64,000 nucleotides of DNA from Archangium sp. (GTDB lineage Bacteria; Myxococcota; Myxococcia; Myxococcales; Myxococcaceae), in NCBI GenBank assembly GCA_030695565.1, contig JAUYRZ010000117.1, positions 1 through 64,000 of the forward strand, in the 5' to 3' direction. This document shows, in pieces, positions 11,401 to 20,349 of the stretch. Each line of letters starts with the position of its first letter. Position 1 is the first letter of the stretch. A model generated the notes under the pieces. It did not search any database. It was not told the origin of the DNA and was given only the letters and a program-made list of their open reading frames with translations. The position numbers and the translations under genes are program-made.

Positions 11401-11516
11401 GTGCTCACTTCATCCATCACCGCGCTGCCGGCGACGCGATCGATGGTCCAGTTGTTCTGCTGCGCGAAGGCGCTGGTGGCGAGCAACGCGACGAGGGCGA
11501 GGACCGTGCGCATCAT
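8490..11516 (-). CDS. Large secreted protein with DUF11-like repeats and PQQ-type propeller
   Basis: The product is about 1008 aa. A signal peptide ending ATSAFA is followed by successive beta-rich repeats (about 120-520) of the DUF11/uncharacterised-repeat type. A fibronectin-like segment follows (about 530-640, DGVLILRSAG and YYYRLYNRDEYG). The C-terminus (about 700-1008) resembles a PQQ-like beta-propeller (FVGDQLGYAYRLSGATGAVTW, FVGDADGFLRRLNLDTG, YVGTADGRLCGF). GTG 11522 overlaps the upstream stop, but GGAGG at 11525-11529 is better spaced for ATG 11516. It is probably an exported surface or adhesion protein. Confidence 0.8.
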   Translation of the reverse strand: MMRTVLALVALLATSAFAQQNNWTIDRVAGSAVMDEVSTLTFRVTNLATSRDPISSFTIGIPNGPYDIDGATAPPGWRASNIDRKDRTLTFRAIDACTTTSIGLLPGQSALFEARVVGVPLSADAAGQALQKSKTKVLDICNRNVTFRDYGGTHTWTLVGLSSRMTSSARALDTGDQVTVTLTITNTSSVTQSAITPTAPVLTGTATFVLVSGPTPASVNSLTQDSTASFSWVYRATGRGSVRFASSARNAAVTSPLASSPDLNVGAFPAALISTPSATVNNGVITLQVLPTNNGASPLTNVTPLPATVTPTGTATATLITGPTPSSVDALGSRSTTAFTTTWNIRGDPGDRITFQARARAVDALGATVTSDPLSSADVTLRELTVTPSPSSVLTGAGTTQITYRLANGSDLPITGVVLMTPDANLFRTPTVVALPTGWTWSPSSTPRGVRFDANTAARILPGQTQTLTISYASIGTVTVNTPTSHKAHIIFSDTTTARAECQVTVVVNRPVPDISMPVAVATTGRVHFTWSNPALHDGVLILRSAGAPPNTAPAPGRRYPPGTALGNATVVYEDALSFNSSFADTGLTNGTVYYYRLYNRDEYGLYSPGNVPTASPNNHLLVITPGTAASDPLWCSTMGLPALQQPFTDLGKAIYQSTNGSYFTGNFITTGAPVNGNEKWRPSLTRGVVQARPTAQKLNGATEPSIFVGDQLGYAYRLSGATGAVTWTGNGGVALGEVIQAQSVIAVRSFSSAAFQAKYPTDVVFFSTRNSTVRSSNSVRALRADTGAQLFAYQPGNLDQITGAPMFDFLAGTLWVASLSTAGPSLRVIDVVNPTAAPLLLVSDLGDIPTGVTRQGGTNQALVVDRNGNARGYGINTRTLAWQINVGGLVTSPLVAYQDDFFASTATGVQRFHINTATNVVTPVWAAPAAMRLPTSVRVDAVAGKLFVGDADGFLRRLNLDTGVIERSVRVSTVGGVSMPSLDTTAGLKRVYVGTADGRLCGFTTTF

Positions 11517-11518
11517 CG

Positions 11519-12064
11519 TCACTCCTCCAACGCGAACGTCGCGCTCGCCAACTCGGCGCCATCGTCGAGCGTGGTGATCTGCCAGGTGCCCGACAGCTGC
11601 TGGTCTTCGATGAAGGTGGACGCCACCGGCAAGGAGAAGTGGGCCACCTGCTTCTCACCCCGTCGGGCGTCGATCAGGGTGGCCTGGCGCTCCCACACGA
11701 GGCCTTGCGGCGAGACGAACACCGCGGAGATCTCGCGCGCGCCGTACGCCCCCCCTTCGACCTCCACCTCGATCTCCACGCTCTGCACGGCGCCCAGCTT
11801 GCGTGACTGCGCGGGGGAAGTGGTGGCGATCACCACGTGCCTCGCAGGGAGCGCGATCGGCTCGAGATAGATCAGCTCGGGTGCGAGCAACGCCAGCGGA
11901 AGCGGCGCGATCACCGGCTCAGGCGTGAGGTCGACCGGGGGTGCAGTCTCGATCACCTCCACGACGCCCGATGACCCATCCAACTGGTGGCTCGCGTCGA
12001 CGCAACTCGTGAACACCACGAGCGTGAGCGGGAGCAAAAATGTTCTGCCGGGGATCAGGGACAT
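11519..12064 (-). CDS. Lipoprotein with P-domain-like C-terminus
   Basis: The 181-aa protein has a signal sequence ending VVFTSC, a good lipobox, so it is likely membrane-anchored. A Pro-rich stretch follows. The C-terminal part ends with a beta-sandwich-like segment, SGTWQITTLDDGAELAS, reminiscent of proprotein-convertase P-domains. Its stop overlaps the first possible start of the large secreted protein downstream, so the two are probably translated together and may act as a surface complex. Confidence 0.7.
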   Translation of the reverse strand: MSLIPGRTFLLPLTLVVFTSCVDASHQLDGSSGVVEVIETAPPVDLTPEPVIAPLPLALLAPELIYLEPIALPARHVVIATTSPAQSRKLGAVQSVEIEVEVEGGAYGAREISAVFVSPQGLVWERQATLIDARRGEKQVAHFSLPVASTFIEDQQLSGTWQITTLDDGAELASATFALEE

Positions 12065-12188
12065 GGGTCTTTGGGTGAACGGAAGGACCCAGACCTTACC
12101 GGCAAATTGAACTTCGGCGAATCTGGGTCAGGGCTGCCCGAGGGTCACATGTACGCCGCCCGCTGACGTGTACCCCCCGAAAGACGAC

Positions 12189-12216
12189 GGGCCGCCTCGA
12201 AACCCCGAGGCGGCCC
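12189..12216 (-). terminator. Rho-independent-type terminator of ahcY
   Basis: A perfect 11-bp hairpin, GGGCCGCCTCG at 12189-12199 and CGAGGCGGCCC at 12206-12216, has a 6-base loop. On the minus strand it lies 30-60 bases past the ahcY stop and is followed by a weak pyrimidine-rich tail. The rest of the 184-base gap 12065-12248 shows nothing else distinctive. Confidence 0.8.
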
Positions 12217-12248
12217 GCACGCTTCACAGCTGTTGAAACTTTACCGGC

Positions 12249-13586
<1,338 letters not shown>

Positions 13587-13619
13587 GGTGGTGTTCCTCT
13601 TGCGGTTGGGGGACTGCGG

Positions 13620-14642
13620 TCACTGCGTTGAAGGTGATGCCGACAGGGGCTTCTGGGCGACCCACGCGTGCCAGGTGACTGAGGCGTCGGGGCCGACCGG
13701 GTGAAAGGAGTTGGGAATGCCCACGTCACCCAGGAAGGTGAGCGCGGCTTCTTTGACGAAACGTTTCACGTCTTCTGCGCCGAAGCCGAGCCACACGTCG
13801 CCCGCTTCGGTGCGCAACGTGTCGAGCTCGTGGGGCAGGTAGTCCATCACCACGAGGTGACCGCCGCGTTTGAGCAGCCGGGAGAACGCCTGAATCGCCG
13901 AGGCCGGGCGCGACGCGTGGTGAAGAATGCGCCCCGCGAAGACCAGATCAGCGCCGCCTGCCGCGTCGACCCGCTGCACCAGGGCCGCGTCGTCGTAGCT
14001 GCCGGGGAAGAGGCTGACGTGCGAGAAACCGCGCGCCGCGACGCGTTCCGCCACCCGCGCGAGCTGGGCCTGGCTGCGATCGACCGCGATCACCCGGGCG
14101 AACAGCGGCGCGAGCACGTCGAGCGAAAGCCCTTCACCGGTGCCCAGGTCGACCGCCAGCCCGCGGCCCGGCATCAAGAGCGACAGCGCCGACAGGTGCG
14201 CGAGGTGCTCCGGAGAAGCAGGCACCGACGCGGTGGAGGTCGAAGCCGGCGGTGACTCGAAGTGCGAGCGGCCCTGCTCTTCACGCGCGGCCACGATGCC
14301 GGGTACCCGGGCGAGGCTGCCATCGGCCAGGCTCAACCGACGGCCTTCCGCGAGCGCTTCCGTCAATACCGGGTCGTTGCCGATCGCGGCCAGGTCGGTG
14401 CGGAGAAACAGGCGCGTGCCGTCTTTGCGCGCATCGAGCAGCCCCGCTTCACGCAGCGGCGAGACCTTGCGGCTCATCTGCGGCTGGCTGTCTTCCAACA
14501 ACGTGGCCAGCTCGGAGACCGAGAGCTCTTCGGCTTCACACAGGGCCAGCAGCTGCAGGCGTCCCGGCTCCGCCAACAGGCGGAACAGCTCCACGCGGGG
14601 AAGGCGGGGAGGGTGCGGCAGATGGGCCAGCGCTGGAATCAC
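13620..14642 (-). CDS. ArsR-type regulator fused to SAM-dependent methyltransferase domain
   Basis: An N-terminal ArsR/SmtB winged helix (ELFRLLAEPGRLQLLALCEA...LSVSELATLLEDSQPQMSRKV) is joined to a methyltransferase fold with motif I VDLGTGEGLSLDVLA and a DLVFAGRILHH segment. This architecture next to ahcY matches known SAH-responsive regulators (SahR-type) of the SAM cycle. The methyltransferase-like part may sense SAM or SAH. I place the start at GTG 14642 (340 aa) because the frame upstream to 14690 runs through an inverted repeat that looks like its operator. The ribosome site is weak, so the start is uncertain. Confidence 0.88.
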   Translation of the reverse strand: MIPALAHLPHPPRLPRVELFRLLAEPGRLQLLALCEAEELSVSELATLLEDSQPQMSRKVSPLREAGLLDARKDGTRLFLRTDLAAIGNDPVLTEALAEGRRLSLADGSLARVPGIVAAREEQGRSHFESPPASTSTASVPASPEHLAHLSALSLLMPGRGLAVDLGTGEGLSLDVLAPLFARVIAVDRSQAQLARVAERVAARGFSHVSLFPGSYDDAALVQRVDAAGGADLVFAGRILHHASRPASAIQAFSRLLKRGGHLVVMDYLPHELDTLRTEAGDVWLGFGAEDVKRFVKEAALTFLGDVGIPNSFHPVGPDASVTWHAWVAQKPLSASPSTQ

Positions 14643-14656
14643 GGAGACATCAATAA

Positions 14657-14678
14657 TGCATCCATGCGCAATGATGCA
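14657..14678. promoter_or_regulatory. Candidate operator for the SAM-cycle regulator
   Basis: TGCATC (14657-14662) and GATGCA (14673-14678) form an inverted repeat around a 10-base spacer. It lies between the lipoprotein gene ending at 14701 and the proposed regulator start at 14642. ArsR-type proteins usually bind such dyads and autoregulate. A second copy near metK was looked for and not convincingly seen. Confidence 0.45.
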
Positions 14679-14700
14679 AGTCTCATTCAACTGCCCGTAT

Positions 14701-16029
14701 TCAGGGGGTGCATTGCCGGATCAGCCCCAGCCCGCCGTCGTGGGCCGCAGTGAACAAGGCCATCTCTTCCCGGCTCGGCGCGGCCGCCGTGATGAGTGGG
14801 TTGGCCCGCTGGGCGCCCCGTTCGGAGACCATCCACAGCACGGCACCCGGGTTCTCTCTTCCAAGCATCAGCACGCCGCCGCGGTGCTCGACGGCCTGGA
14901 GCTCGCTGAGCGGGGGCACGAAGCCGCTGAAGAGGGGCTGTGCGGGGCGTCCGGTGAGCACGTTGGGCAGAATGGCGGGTGCACCGGTTTGCGCGAGCGG
15001 AACGCCGACGAGTGCTGACTCCAATTCGATCAGCGCGCTCAGCGGGCCGACGCTGCCGCTGCGCAGCGTCCCCAGATCCTCGGTGCGCACCACGCCGCCC
15101 GACCACGCGAGAAAGCGCCCCGTCTGGCTGAGCTTGAGGGTGCCATCGGTGTCGGAGCCCACGATCACTGGAGCGCCTCCGTCGACCACCGAGATCAGCT
15201 CGACCTGGCCATTCACGATGACCGCGACCACCTCGCCTGCGAGCTCCAGCGCGGTGGCATTGCGCCAGGTCGGCACCAGTTGCTCGCGGGCTCGGTCGCG
15301 ATCGACGGAGGTGATCATCACGCCCGCATCGGTGCGCTGGGTGAGCACCACCGTGTCGCCGTGGGTGGTCGAGGCCAGAGACAGCTGCTCAGGAAAAATG
15401 GTGTTGGCTTCGACCTCCAGCGATCGCGACAGCCAGGTCGCCTGCGTCGGGGCGATGAGCACGTAGCCCGTGGTGGTGGGGCTCAGCAGCGCGCCCTGCA
15501 TGACGGGGATTGAAACGATCGGCCTGACGTCGACGAGGCCATCGCAGTCGTTGTCGCGGCCGTCACAGCGCGTCTCCACGGGTTCGAAGAAGGGTCCGTA
15601 CGCCGTGTCGTCGCACGCGCGCCATTCACCATCGAGGCATTGCTGCCGGCTGTTCACGCAGACGCCGAGCGTTCGCGCGCACGTGGGCGGCAGCGAAAGC
15701 TCTTCGTCGATGAAACCGTCGCAGTCGTCGTCGAGGCCGTTGCACAGCTCAGGGCGCGGGCCGATGGCGTTCTCGCACGCGCCCCATTGGGTCCCTTCAC
15801 ACCGTTGCACGCCGGGCTGGCAGGCGCCTTCGGTGGTTCCACACGCGCGCTCTTCTTCAGCGCGGCATTCACACACCGTGGTGGCGCGGGGCAGCCGGCA
15901 GAAACCAGCGCGGCAGAACAGCTCGTCGGGGCACGCCCTGCTGGCGGTGCAGAGAATGCGGCAGTCGATCGGCTGGGGATCGTAGATGCGGCAGCCCGCC
16001 AGCAGGAGGTAGCAGAGCCAATGCTTCAC
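14701..16029 (-). CDS. MopE-like putative metal-binding lipoprotein
   Basis: The 442-aa protein starts at GTG 16029. The signal sequence ends LLLAGC, a strong lipobox. The N-terminal half is Cys-rich and carries two MopE-type motifs, CNGLDDDCDGFIDE (about 96) and CDGRDNDCDGLVD (about 155), known from putative calcium- or copper-binding surface proteins. The C-terminal half is beta-rich and may form a propeller. The start overlaps the upstream PEGA-domain gene (GTGA), so both belong to one surface-protein operon. Confidence 0.85.
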   Translation of the reverse strand: MKHWLCYLLLAGCRIYDPQPIDCRILCTASRACPDELFCRAGFCRLPRATTVCECRAEEERACGTTEGACQPGVQRCEGTQWGACENAIGPRPELCNGLDDDCDGFIDEELSLPPTCARTLGVCVNSRQQCLDGEWRACDDTAYGPFFEPVETRCDGRDNDCDGLVDVRPIVSIPVMQGALLSPTTTGYVLIAPTQATWLSRSLEVEANTIFPEQLSLASTTHGDTVVLTQRTDAGVMITSVDRDRAREQLVPTWRNATALELAGEVVAVIVNGQVELISVVDGGAPVIVGSDTDGTLKLSQTGRFLAWSGGVVRTEDLGTLRSGSVGPLSALIELESALVGVPLAQTGAPAILPNVLTGRPAQPLFSGFVPPLSELQAVEHRGGVLMLGRENPGAVLWMVSERGAQRANPLITAAAPSREEMALFTAAHDGGLGLIRQCTP

Positions 16030-16631
16030 CAGCGGGTGCTCCAGGTGAGCAGGCCACCCTGCGGCGTGGGGAGCAGCGCCAGGGTGGGAAAATCCGTACG
16101 GTGACCGAAGAGCTGCAGGCCGGTGACCAGCAGCCCTGAGGCGATCACCGCGACGCCTGCGCCGGTAAAAAAGAAGCTCCAGCCCTGGGCGCTCAAGCCC
16201 GCTTGTTCGAGCCGCTGCGCGGACGCGTCCCAGGCGCCGCCTCGTTCGAACAAGAGGTGCACCTGCTGGCCTGCTTCCCGCGCAGGGATCTGCAGGAGCA
16301 GTCCCACGCCGAAGCTCAGCGCGCCGGCGGCAATGGTGATGAGGCCGGCGACCGGAGCGGGGCGGGGCGGGAGCACGGCGTCGAGAGCGATGCTGAGCTT
16401 GCGGGTTTCACCTTCGGCCAGGGAGAGCGTCTGCGAGGTCATTGCGCCGGAGAACTCGGCGGTGACCGTGTGCACTCCGGCGGCGAGTGATTCGGTGCGA
16501 GGGGAGAGGCCGACCAGTTGGCCGTCGATGGTGATCGCCGCGCCCGCGGGCGTGGTGGTGATGACCAGCTGCGCGCGTTCTTCGGCCATCACGAAGGTCG
16601 AGGCGACGAGGAGGAGTGAAACGCAGCGCAC
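16026..16631 (-). CDS. PEGA-domain membrane protein
   Basis: From GTG 16631 the product is 201 aa. A signal sequence (about 1-16) precedes a PEGA domain (about 20-85, TTTPAGAAITIDGQLVGLSP and AAGVHTVTAEFSG). Two hydrophobic helices follow at about 93-115 and 145-170. PEGA domains occur in exported proteins and usually bind surface components. A longer frame reaches 16718 but runs through the palindromic repeat. The gene overlaps the MopE-like lipoprotein by four bases. Confidence 0.78.
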   Translation of the reverse strand: MRCVSLLLVASTFVMAEERAQLVITTTPAGAAITIDGQLVGLSPRTESLAAGVHTVTAEFSGAMTSQTLSLAEGETRKLSIALDAVLPPRPAPVAGLITIAAGALSFGVGLLLQIPAREAGQQVHLLFERGGAWDASAQRLEQAGLSAQGWSFFFTGAGVAVIASGLLVTGLQLFGHRTDFPTLALLPTPQGGLLTWSTRW

Positions 16632-16643
16632 GGCAGGAGAGTA

Positions 16644-16751
16644 CCTCTCCCTGCGCGCGGGGAGAGGTCGGTCCGCAGGACCGGGTGAGGGGCGCAGGTG
16701 CTCAGCGTGGCCCCTCACCCCGACCCTCTCCCCGCTGGCGCAGGGAGAGGG
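16644..16751. repeat. Inverted pair of CCCTCTCCC-type palindromes
   Basis: Two palindromic elements lie head to head. CCTCTCC (16644-16650)/GGAGAGG (16661-16667) and CCCTCTCCC (16724-16732)/GGGAGAGGG (16743-16751) are joined by complementary GGGTGAGGGGC and GCCCCTCACCC arms. They occupy the divergent gap between the PEGA gene and the ion-channel gene, where they could influence both promoters. Confidence 0.8.
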
Positions 16752-16766
16752 AGATAAGGTGTCAGC

Positions 16767-17762
16767 GTGCTGCTTCCTCTCGTGTGTGCTCTCGCCCTGA
16801 CGCAGTCACCACCTGAACGTGTCTCCGTGGGCGCGCACCTGCGCAACGTCGAGGTGATCAACCTCGCGGAGAACTCGTACTTCGCCTCGTTCGTGCTCTG
16901 GGTGAGCTGGCGTGGCGAGCGTGATCCCAGCAAGAGCCTGCGCTTCGTCAATCTGCTCGAGGCCTGGTCGCTCACCCTCACGCCCGTCTACGACGAGCCG
17001 CTCACGTTGCCCGACGGCCGCCGGTATCAACGCTTCGTGGGCGAAGGCCGCTTCTTCCACAAGTTCGAGCTGGCCGCCTTTCCGCTCGACTCGCAGCAGC
17101 TCGTGCTCGAGCTCGAAGACGTGCAGCACTCGGAGACCGAGCTCATCCTCGAAGCGGATCCCGCCAGCAGCCTCGCTGCCGACTTGAAGGTCCCCGGGTG
17201 GATGGTCAAGACGCCCGTGCTCGACGTCGCGCACGTCAGCTACCCCGGCGCGTTCGGCCTGCCCTCCGAAGGCGCCCACTCGCGCGTGCGGTTCGGCGTC
17301 ACCCTCGAGCGGCCCTGGAGCGTCTTCTTCATCACCATGTTCCCGCCGATCCTGCTGGTGATGATGTGCTGCTGGTTCATCTTCTTCCTGCGGCCGGTGC
17401 ACGTCGAAGCGCGCGTCGGCACCGCCGTCACCGCGCTGCTCACCATCGTCTTCCTGCAGCTCGCCTTCACCGACGATCTTCCGTACCTGGGCACCACCGT
17501 CTTGCTCGATCAGGTCTTCAACTTCTCCTACGCGATCATCACCGCGGTGCTCGCCGAGTGCGTGGTGGTGATGCGCTGGCACGATCGCGCGGTGGCCATC
17601 GAAGCGGCCTTGCCGGCCATGCCCGAATCAGAACGACCCGGTCTCGACGCAGAACGGCGCACCCTGCGCGAGAAGTTCGAACGGTTCGACGCGCGCTCGA
17701 AGTGGATTTTTCCGTTGAGCTACGCCGCTGGCTGCGTGGCCATCGTGGGCATGCACCTCTAA
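16767..17762 (+). CDS. Pentameric ligand-gated ion channel homologue
   Basis: The 331-aa protein has the Cys-loop-receptor layout without the Cys pair, like bacterial GLIC and ELIC. A signal sequence precedes a beta-sandwich ligand-binding domain (about 17-180) containing the loop-equivalent FPLDSQQL (about 105-112). Four membrane helices follow at about 186-211, 220-242, 246-274 and 312-331, with a short TM3-TM4 cytoplasmic linker rich in Glu and Arg. The start is GTG 16767. It should sit in the inner membrane with the ligand domain in the periplasm. The ligand is unknown. Confidence 0.88.
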   Translation: MLLPLVCALALTQSPPERVSVGAHLRNVEVINLAENSYFASFVLWVSWRGERDPSKSLRFVNLLEAWSLTLTPVYDEPLTLPDGRRYQRFVGEGRFFHKFELAAFPLDSQQLVLELEDVQHSETELILEADPASSLAADLKVPGWMVKTPVLDVAHVSYPGAFGLPSEGAHSRVRFGVTLERPWSVFFITMFPPILLVMMCCWFIFFLRPVHVEARVGTAVTALLTIVFLQLAFTDDLPYLGTTVLLDQVFNFSYAIITAVLAECVVVMRWHDRAVAIEAALPAMPESERPGLDAERRTLREKFERFDARSKWIFPLSYAAGCVAIVGMHL

Positions 17763-17772
17763 AAGAAAGACA

Positions 17773-17805
17773 AAACCCCCGGCGCCGCGTGGGCACCGAG
17801 GGTTT
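17773..17805. terminator. Bidirectional terminator
   Basis: AAACCCCCGG (17773-17782) pairs with CCGAGGGTTT (17796-17805) apart from one mismatch, with A-rich and T-rich flanks. It lies between the convergent ion-channel gene and the lipoprotein gene and can serve both. Confidence 0.75.
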
Positions 17806-17826
17806 GAAATCTCGAAAGCGCGAGGT

Positions 17827-18417
17827 TCAGCGGCTGGCGTTGATCTTCGCGGAGATCTGGCCGGCCACCACGTCGACCGACTCGTCGAAGGTGAAGGTGC
17901 CTTCGCTGGTGCTGATGGTGCCCTTGAGCACCACCGAGACGCCCGTGCCGTTCGCGCCGAGATCGCCGACCGCCACGCGCTGGGTGACGTCGACGTCGAG
18001 GAAGTCGTCATACGCGCCCTGCACCAGCACCTTGCCCTTGAAGCCCTGCTCGACCAACGCGCTGCCGCTGCCGGCCATGATGTTCTGCGAGAACTTCAAC
18101 TCGCCGTTGTAGATGGCGATGCCGAGGTCGCCCTTGGCGACGCCGCAGCCGTTGTACTTCATGTTGAAGTTGGTCCCGACGCCGGCGGTCCCGCTGCCGA
18201 TGCCGATGCTGATGCCTGCGCCGTTGATCTCCGCGGTGCCGCCGTGCGGGCAGTTCGCGCTGACGTCGACAGGGGAAGCCGAGGTGTTGTTCTTCGAAGG
18301 CTGCGAGGCGGCGAACATGGCCTCAGCGGCGCCCTGCTTGCCGTCGATCTTCGCGCCGGGACCACAAGCCACCATCACCAGGCTGCTGACCACGAGCATC
18401 GAGATGCGCTTCACCAT
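17827..18417 (-). CDS. Lipoprotein of unknown function
   Basis: The 196-aa protein has a signal sequence with lipobox MVAC (about residues 15-18). The mature part is Gly/Ala/Val-rich, with two cysteines (SANCPHGG and KYNGCGV) that could form a disulfide. No domain is recognised. Its beta-rich composition suggests a periplasm- or surface-exposed barrel or sandwich. The upstream GGAGA gives a suitable ribosome site for ATG 18417. Confidence 0.7.
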   Translation of the reverse strand: MVKRISMLVVSSLVMVACGPGAKIDGKQGAAEAMFAASQPSKNNTSASPVDVSANCPHGGTAEINGAGISIGIGSGTAGVGTNFNMKYNGCGVAKGDLGIAIYNGELKFSQNIMAGSGSALVEQGFKGKVLVQGAYDDFLDVDVTQRVAVGDLGANGTGVSVVLKGTISTSEGTFTFDESVDVVAGQISAKINASR

Positions 18418-18494
18418 GTTGTTGTCTCCAAGGAGGGGTGTACTGCCTGAGTTGCCGGGCGAAGACCGGACGATCCCTCAGAAACAGCCCCCTG

Positions 18495-19064
18495 TCACTT
18501 GAGCTGTACGTCCTTCATTTCCAAGGCCTTTTCGCGCATGGCCTTCATGAGGGCGTCCCACCCACCTTCTTTCAGGATGGGTTGAACCTGGTCGTCGCGG
18601 ATTCCGATCAGCATGGAGTCGCCCAGCACCAGCACGTCGACCACCTTCCAGGCGCCCCCCTGCTTGACGAGGTTGTACTTCACCTTGAGTTCCTGCTTTT
18701 TGAGCGGGTGGTTGATCAAGATGGTCGAAGCGACGGTGGCGGTCGTGCCCGTGATGACGGGCTCGTCGTAGAGCACCGTGTCGAGGTTCTCGAAGTTCTT
18801 CCGGATCTTCGGAAAGGCGATCTTCCCGAAGAGTTGCAAAAAAAGGTCCTGGAACTCCTTGCGCTGGGCGTCGGTGCCTTTGGCCCAACTGTCGGCCACC
18901 ATCAACTTGCCCTGCTCATCGGCGGCGAACTGTTTGAGCGCGGCGAGATCTTTGCCGTAGCGCACCGAGTTGATCACCGTCTTGAGCGGCTTGGTCACCT
19001 CATCTCCGGGGCCCCCAAAGACAGGCAGGGAGAGCACCAGGGCCACAGCCAGCATCGTTCGCAT
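18495..19064 (-). CDS. MlaC/Ttg2D-family phospholipid-binding protein
   Basis: The 189-aa protein carries a signal peptide (about 1-18). The Ttg2D fold follows, with helices KGTDAQRKEFQDLFLQLFGK, the central YDEPVITGTTATVASTI strand pair and KVVDVLVLGDSMLIGIRDD near the C-terminus. MlaC proteins shuttle phospholipids across the periplasm between outer- and inner-membrane Mla complexes. No mlaD, mlaE or mlaF gene is adjacent, so it works with components encoded elsewhere or has a specialised role. Confidence 0.88.
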   Translation of the reverse strand: MRTMLAVALVLSLPVFGGPGDEVTKPLKTVINSVRYGKDLAALKQFAADEQGKLMVADSWAKGTDAQRKEFQDLFLQLFGKIAFPKIRKNFENLDTVLYDEPVITGTTATVASTILINHPLKKQELKVKYNLVKQGGAWKVVDVLVLGDSMLIGIRDDQVQPILKEGGWDALMKAMREKALEMKDVQLK

Positions 19065-19161
19065 TCGCCGTACCTAGCACCAAACATCCAACCCATTGCC
19101 GCGATGCGTCTCGCGCGCTATGGGGCCACCCCTCCGCAGCAACCCACACACGAGGAACGCC

Positions 19162-20331
19162 ATGCCGAAGGACTACCTGTTTACGTCGGAGTCGGTCACT
19201 GAAGGTCACCCGGACAAGATTTGCGACCAAATCTCCGACGGCGTGGTCGACGCGCTGATCGAGAAAGACCCGCGCGCTCGCATCGCCGTGGAGACCCTCG
19301 TCAAGACGGGCATCGCGATCGTCGCCGGTGAAGTCACCACCAACGCGTGGATCGACATCCCCAAGATCGTTCGCAGCACGATCTGCAAGATTGGCTACAC
19401 CGACTCGGCCATGGGTTACGACGGCAACACCTGCGGCGTGATGGTGGCGATCGAAGGCCAGAGCCAGGACATCGCGCGCGGCGTCGACGAGAAGGGCGCC
19501 AAGGAGCAGGGCGCCGGCGACCAGGGCATGATGTTCGGTTACGCCTGCAACGAGACCGCTGAGCTGATGCCTGCGCCGATTCACTACGCGCACGCGCTCG
19601 CGAAGAAGCTCGCCGACATCCGTAAGAAGAAGCACTCGTGGCTTCGCCCCGACGGCAAGAGCCAGGTCACCGTCGAGTACGTCGACGGCAAGCCGGTGCG
19701 CATCGACGCGGTCGTCGTCTCCACCCAGCACGCGGAAGAAGCGTCCAACAAGAAGATCAAGGACGTCATCATGGAGGAGGTCATCAAGGCCTCGCTCCCC
19801 GCCAAGCTGATGGACAAGAAGACCAAGTTCTTCATCAACCCCACGGGCCGTTTCGTGGTCGGTGGCCCCATGGGCGACTCCGGTGTGACCGGCCGCCAGA
19901 TCCTCGTCGACACCTACGGCGGCATGGGCCGTCACGGCGGCGGCGCGTTCTCCGGCAAGGATCCGTCGAAGGTCGATCGTTCGGCCGCCTACATGGGCCG
20001 CTACATCGCGAAGAACGTGGTCGCCGCGGGCTTGGCGACGCGTTGCGAAGTGCAGATCTCCTACGCCATCGGCGTGGCAGAGCCGGTCAGCGTGATGGTC
20101 GAGACGTTCGGCACCGCGGCGGTCGACGAAGACCGCATCGCCAAGGCCGTGCGCAACACCTTCGGCCTCAAGCCGGCGGAGATCATCGAGCACCTCGACC
20201 TCCTCAAGCCCATCTACCAGCGCACCGCGGCGTACGGTCACTTCGGCCGCAGCGAGTTCAGCTGGGAGCGCACCGACAAGAAGGACGAGCTGCGTGACGC
20301 GGCTGGCCTTCGTGGCAAGAGCGCGGCCTGA
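19162..20331 (+). CDS. metK: S-adenosylmethionine synthetase
   Basis: MetK makes S-adenosylmethionine from methionine and ATP in the cytoplasm. The 389-aa length is normal. Signatures include [19 protein letters not shown] at the N-terminus, [12 protein letters not shown] (about 115-126) and [19 protein letters not shown] (about 256-274). ATG 19162 follows CGAGGA at 19151-19156. The 97-base leader back to the MlaC start shows no SAM riboswitch I can recognise. Together with ahcY 5 kb upstream it forms the methylation cycle. Confidence 0.98.
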   Translation: MPKDYLFTSESVTEGHPDKICDQISDGVVDALIEKDPRARIAVETLVKTGIAIVAGEVTTNAWIDIPKIVRSTICKIGYTDSAMGYDGNTCGVMVAIEGQSQDIARGVDEKGAKEQGAGDQGMMFGYACNETAELMPAPIHYAHALAKKLADIRKKKHSWLRPDGKSQVTVEYVDGKPVRIDAVVVSTQHAEEASNKKIKDVIMEEVIKASLPAKLMDKKTKFFINPTGRFVVGGPMGDSGVTGRQILVDTYGGMGRHGGGAFSGKDPSKVDRSAAYMGRYIAKNVVAAGLATRCEVQISYAIGVAEPVSVMVETFGTAAVDEDRIAKAVRNTFGLKPAEIIEHLDLLKPIYQRTAAYGHFGRSEFSWERTDKKDELRDAAGLRGKSAA

Positions 20332-20349
20332 TTCACCCGGGGGAGCGGC

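Noticed and set aside
19065-19161. SAM riboswitch in the metK leader
   Set aside because: Only 97 bases are available and I could not fold any known SAM riboswitch core by eye. A covariance-model search would settle it.
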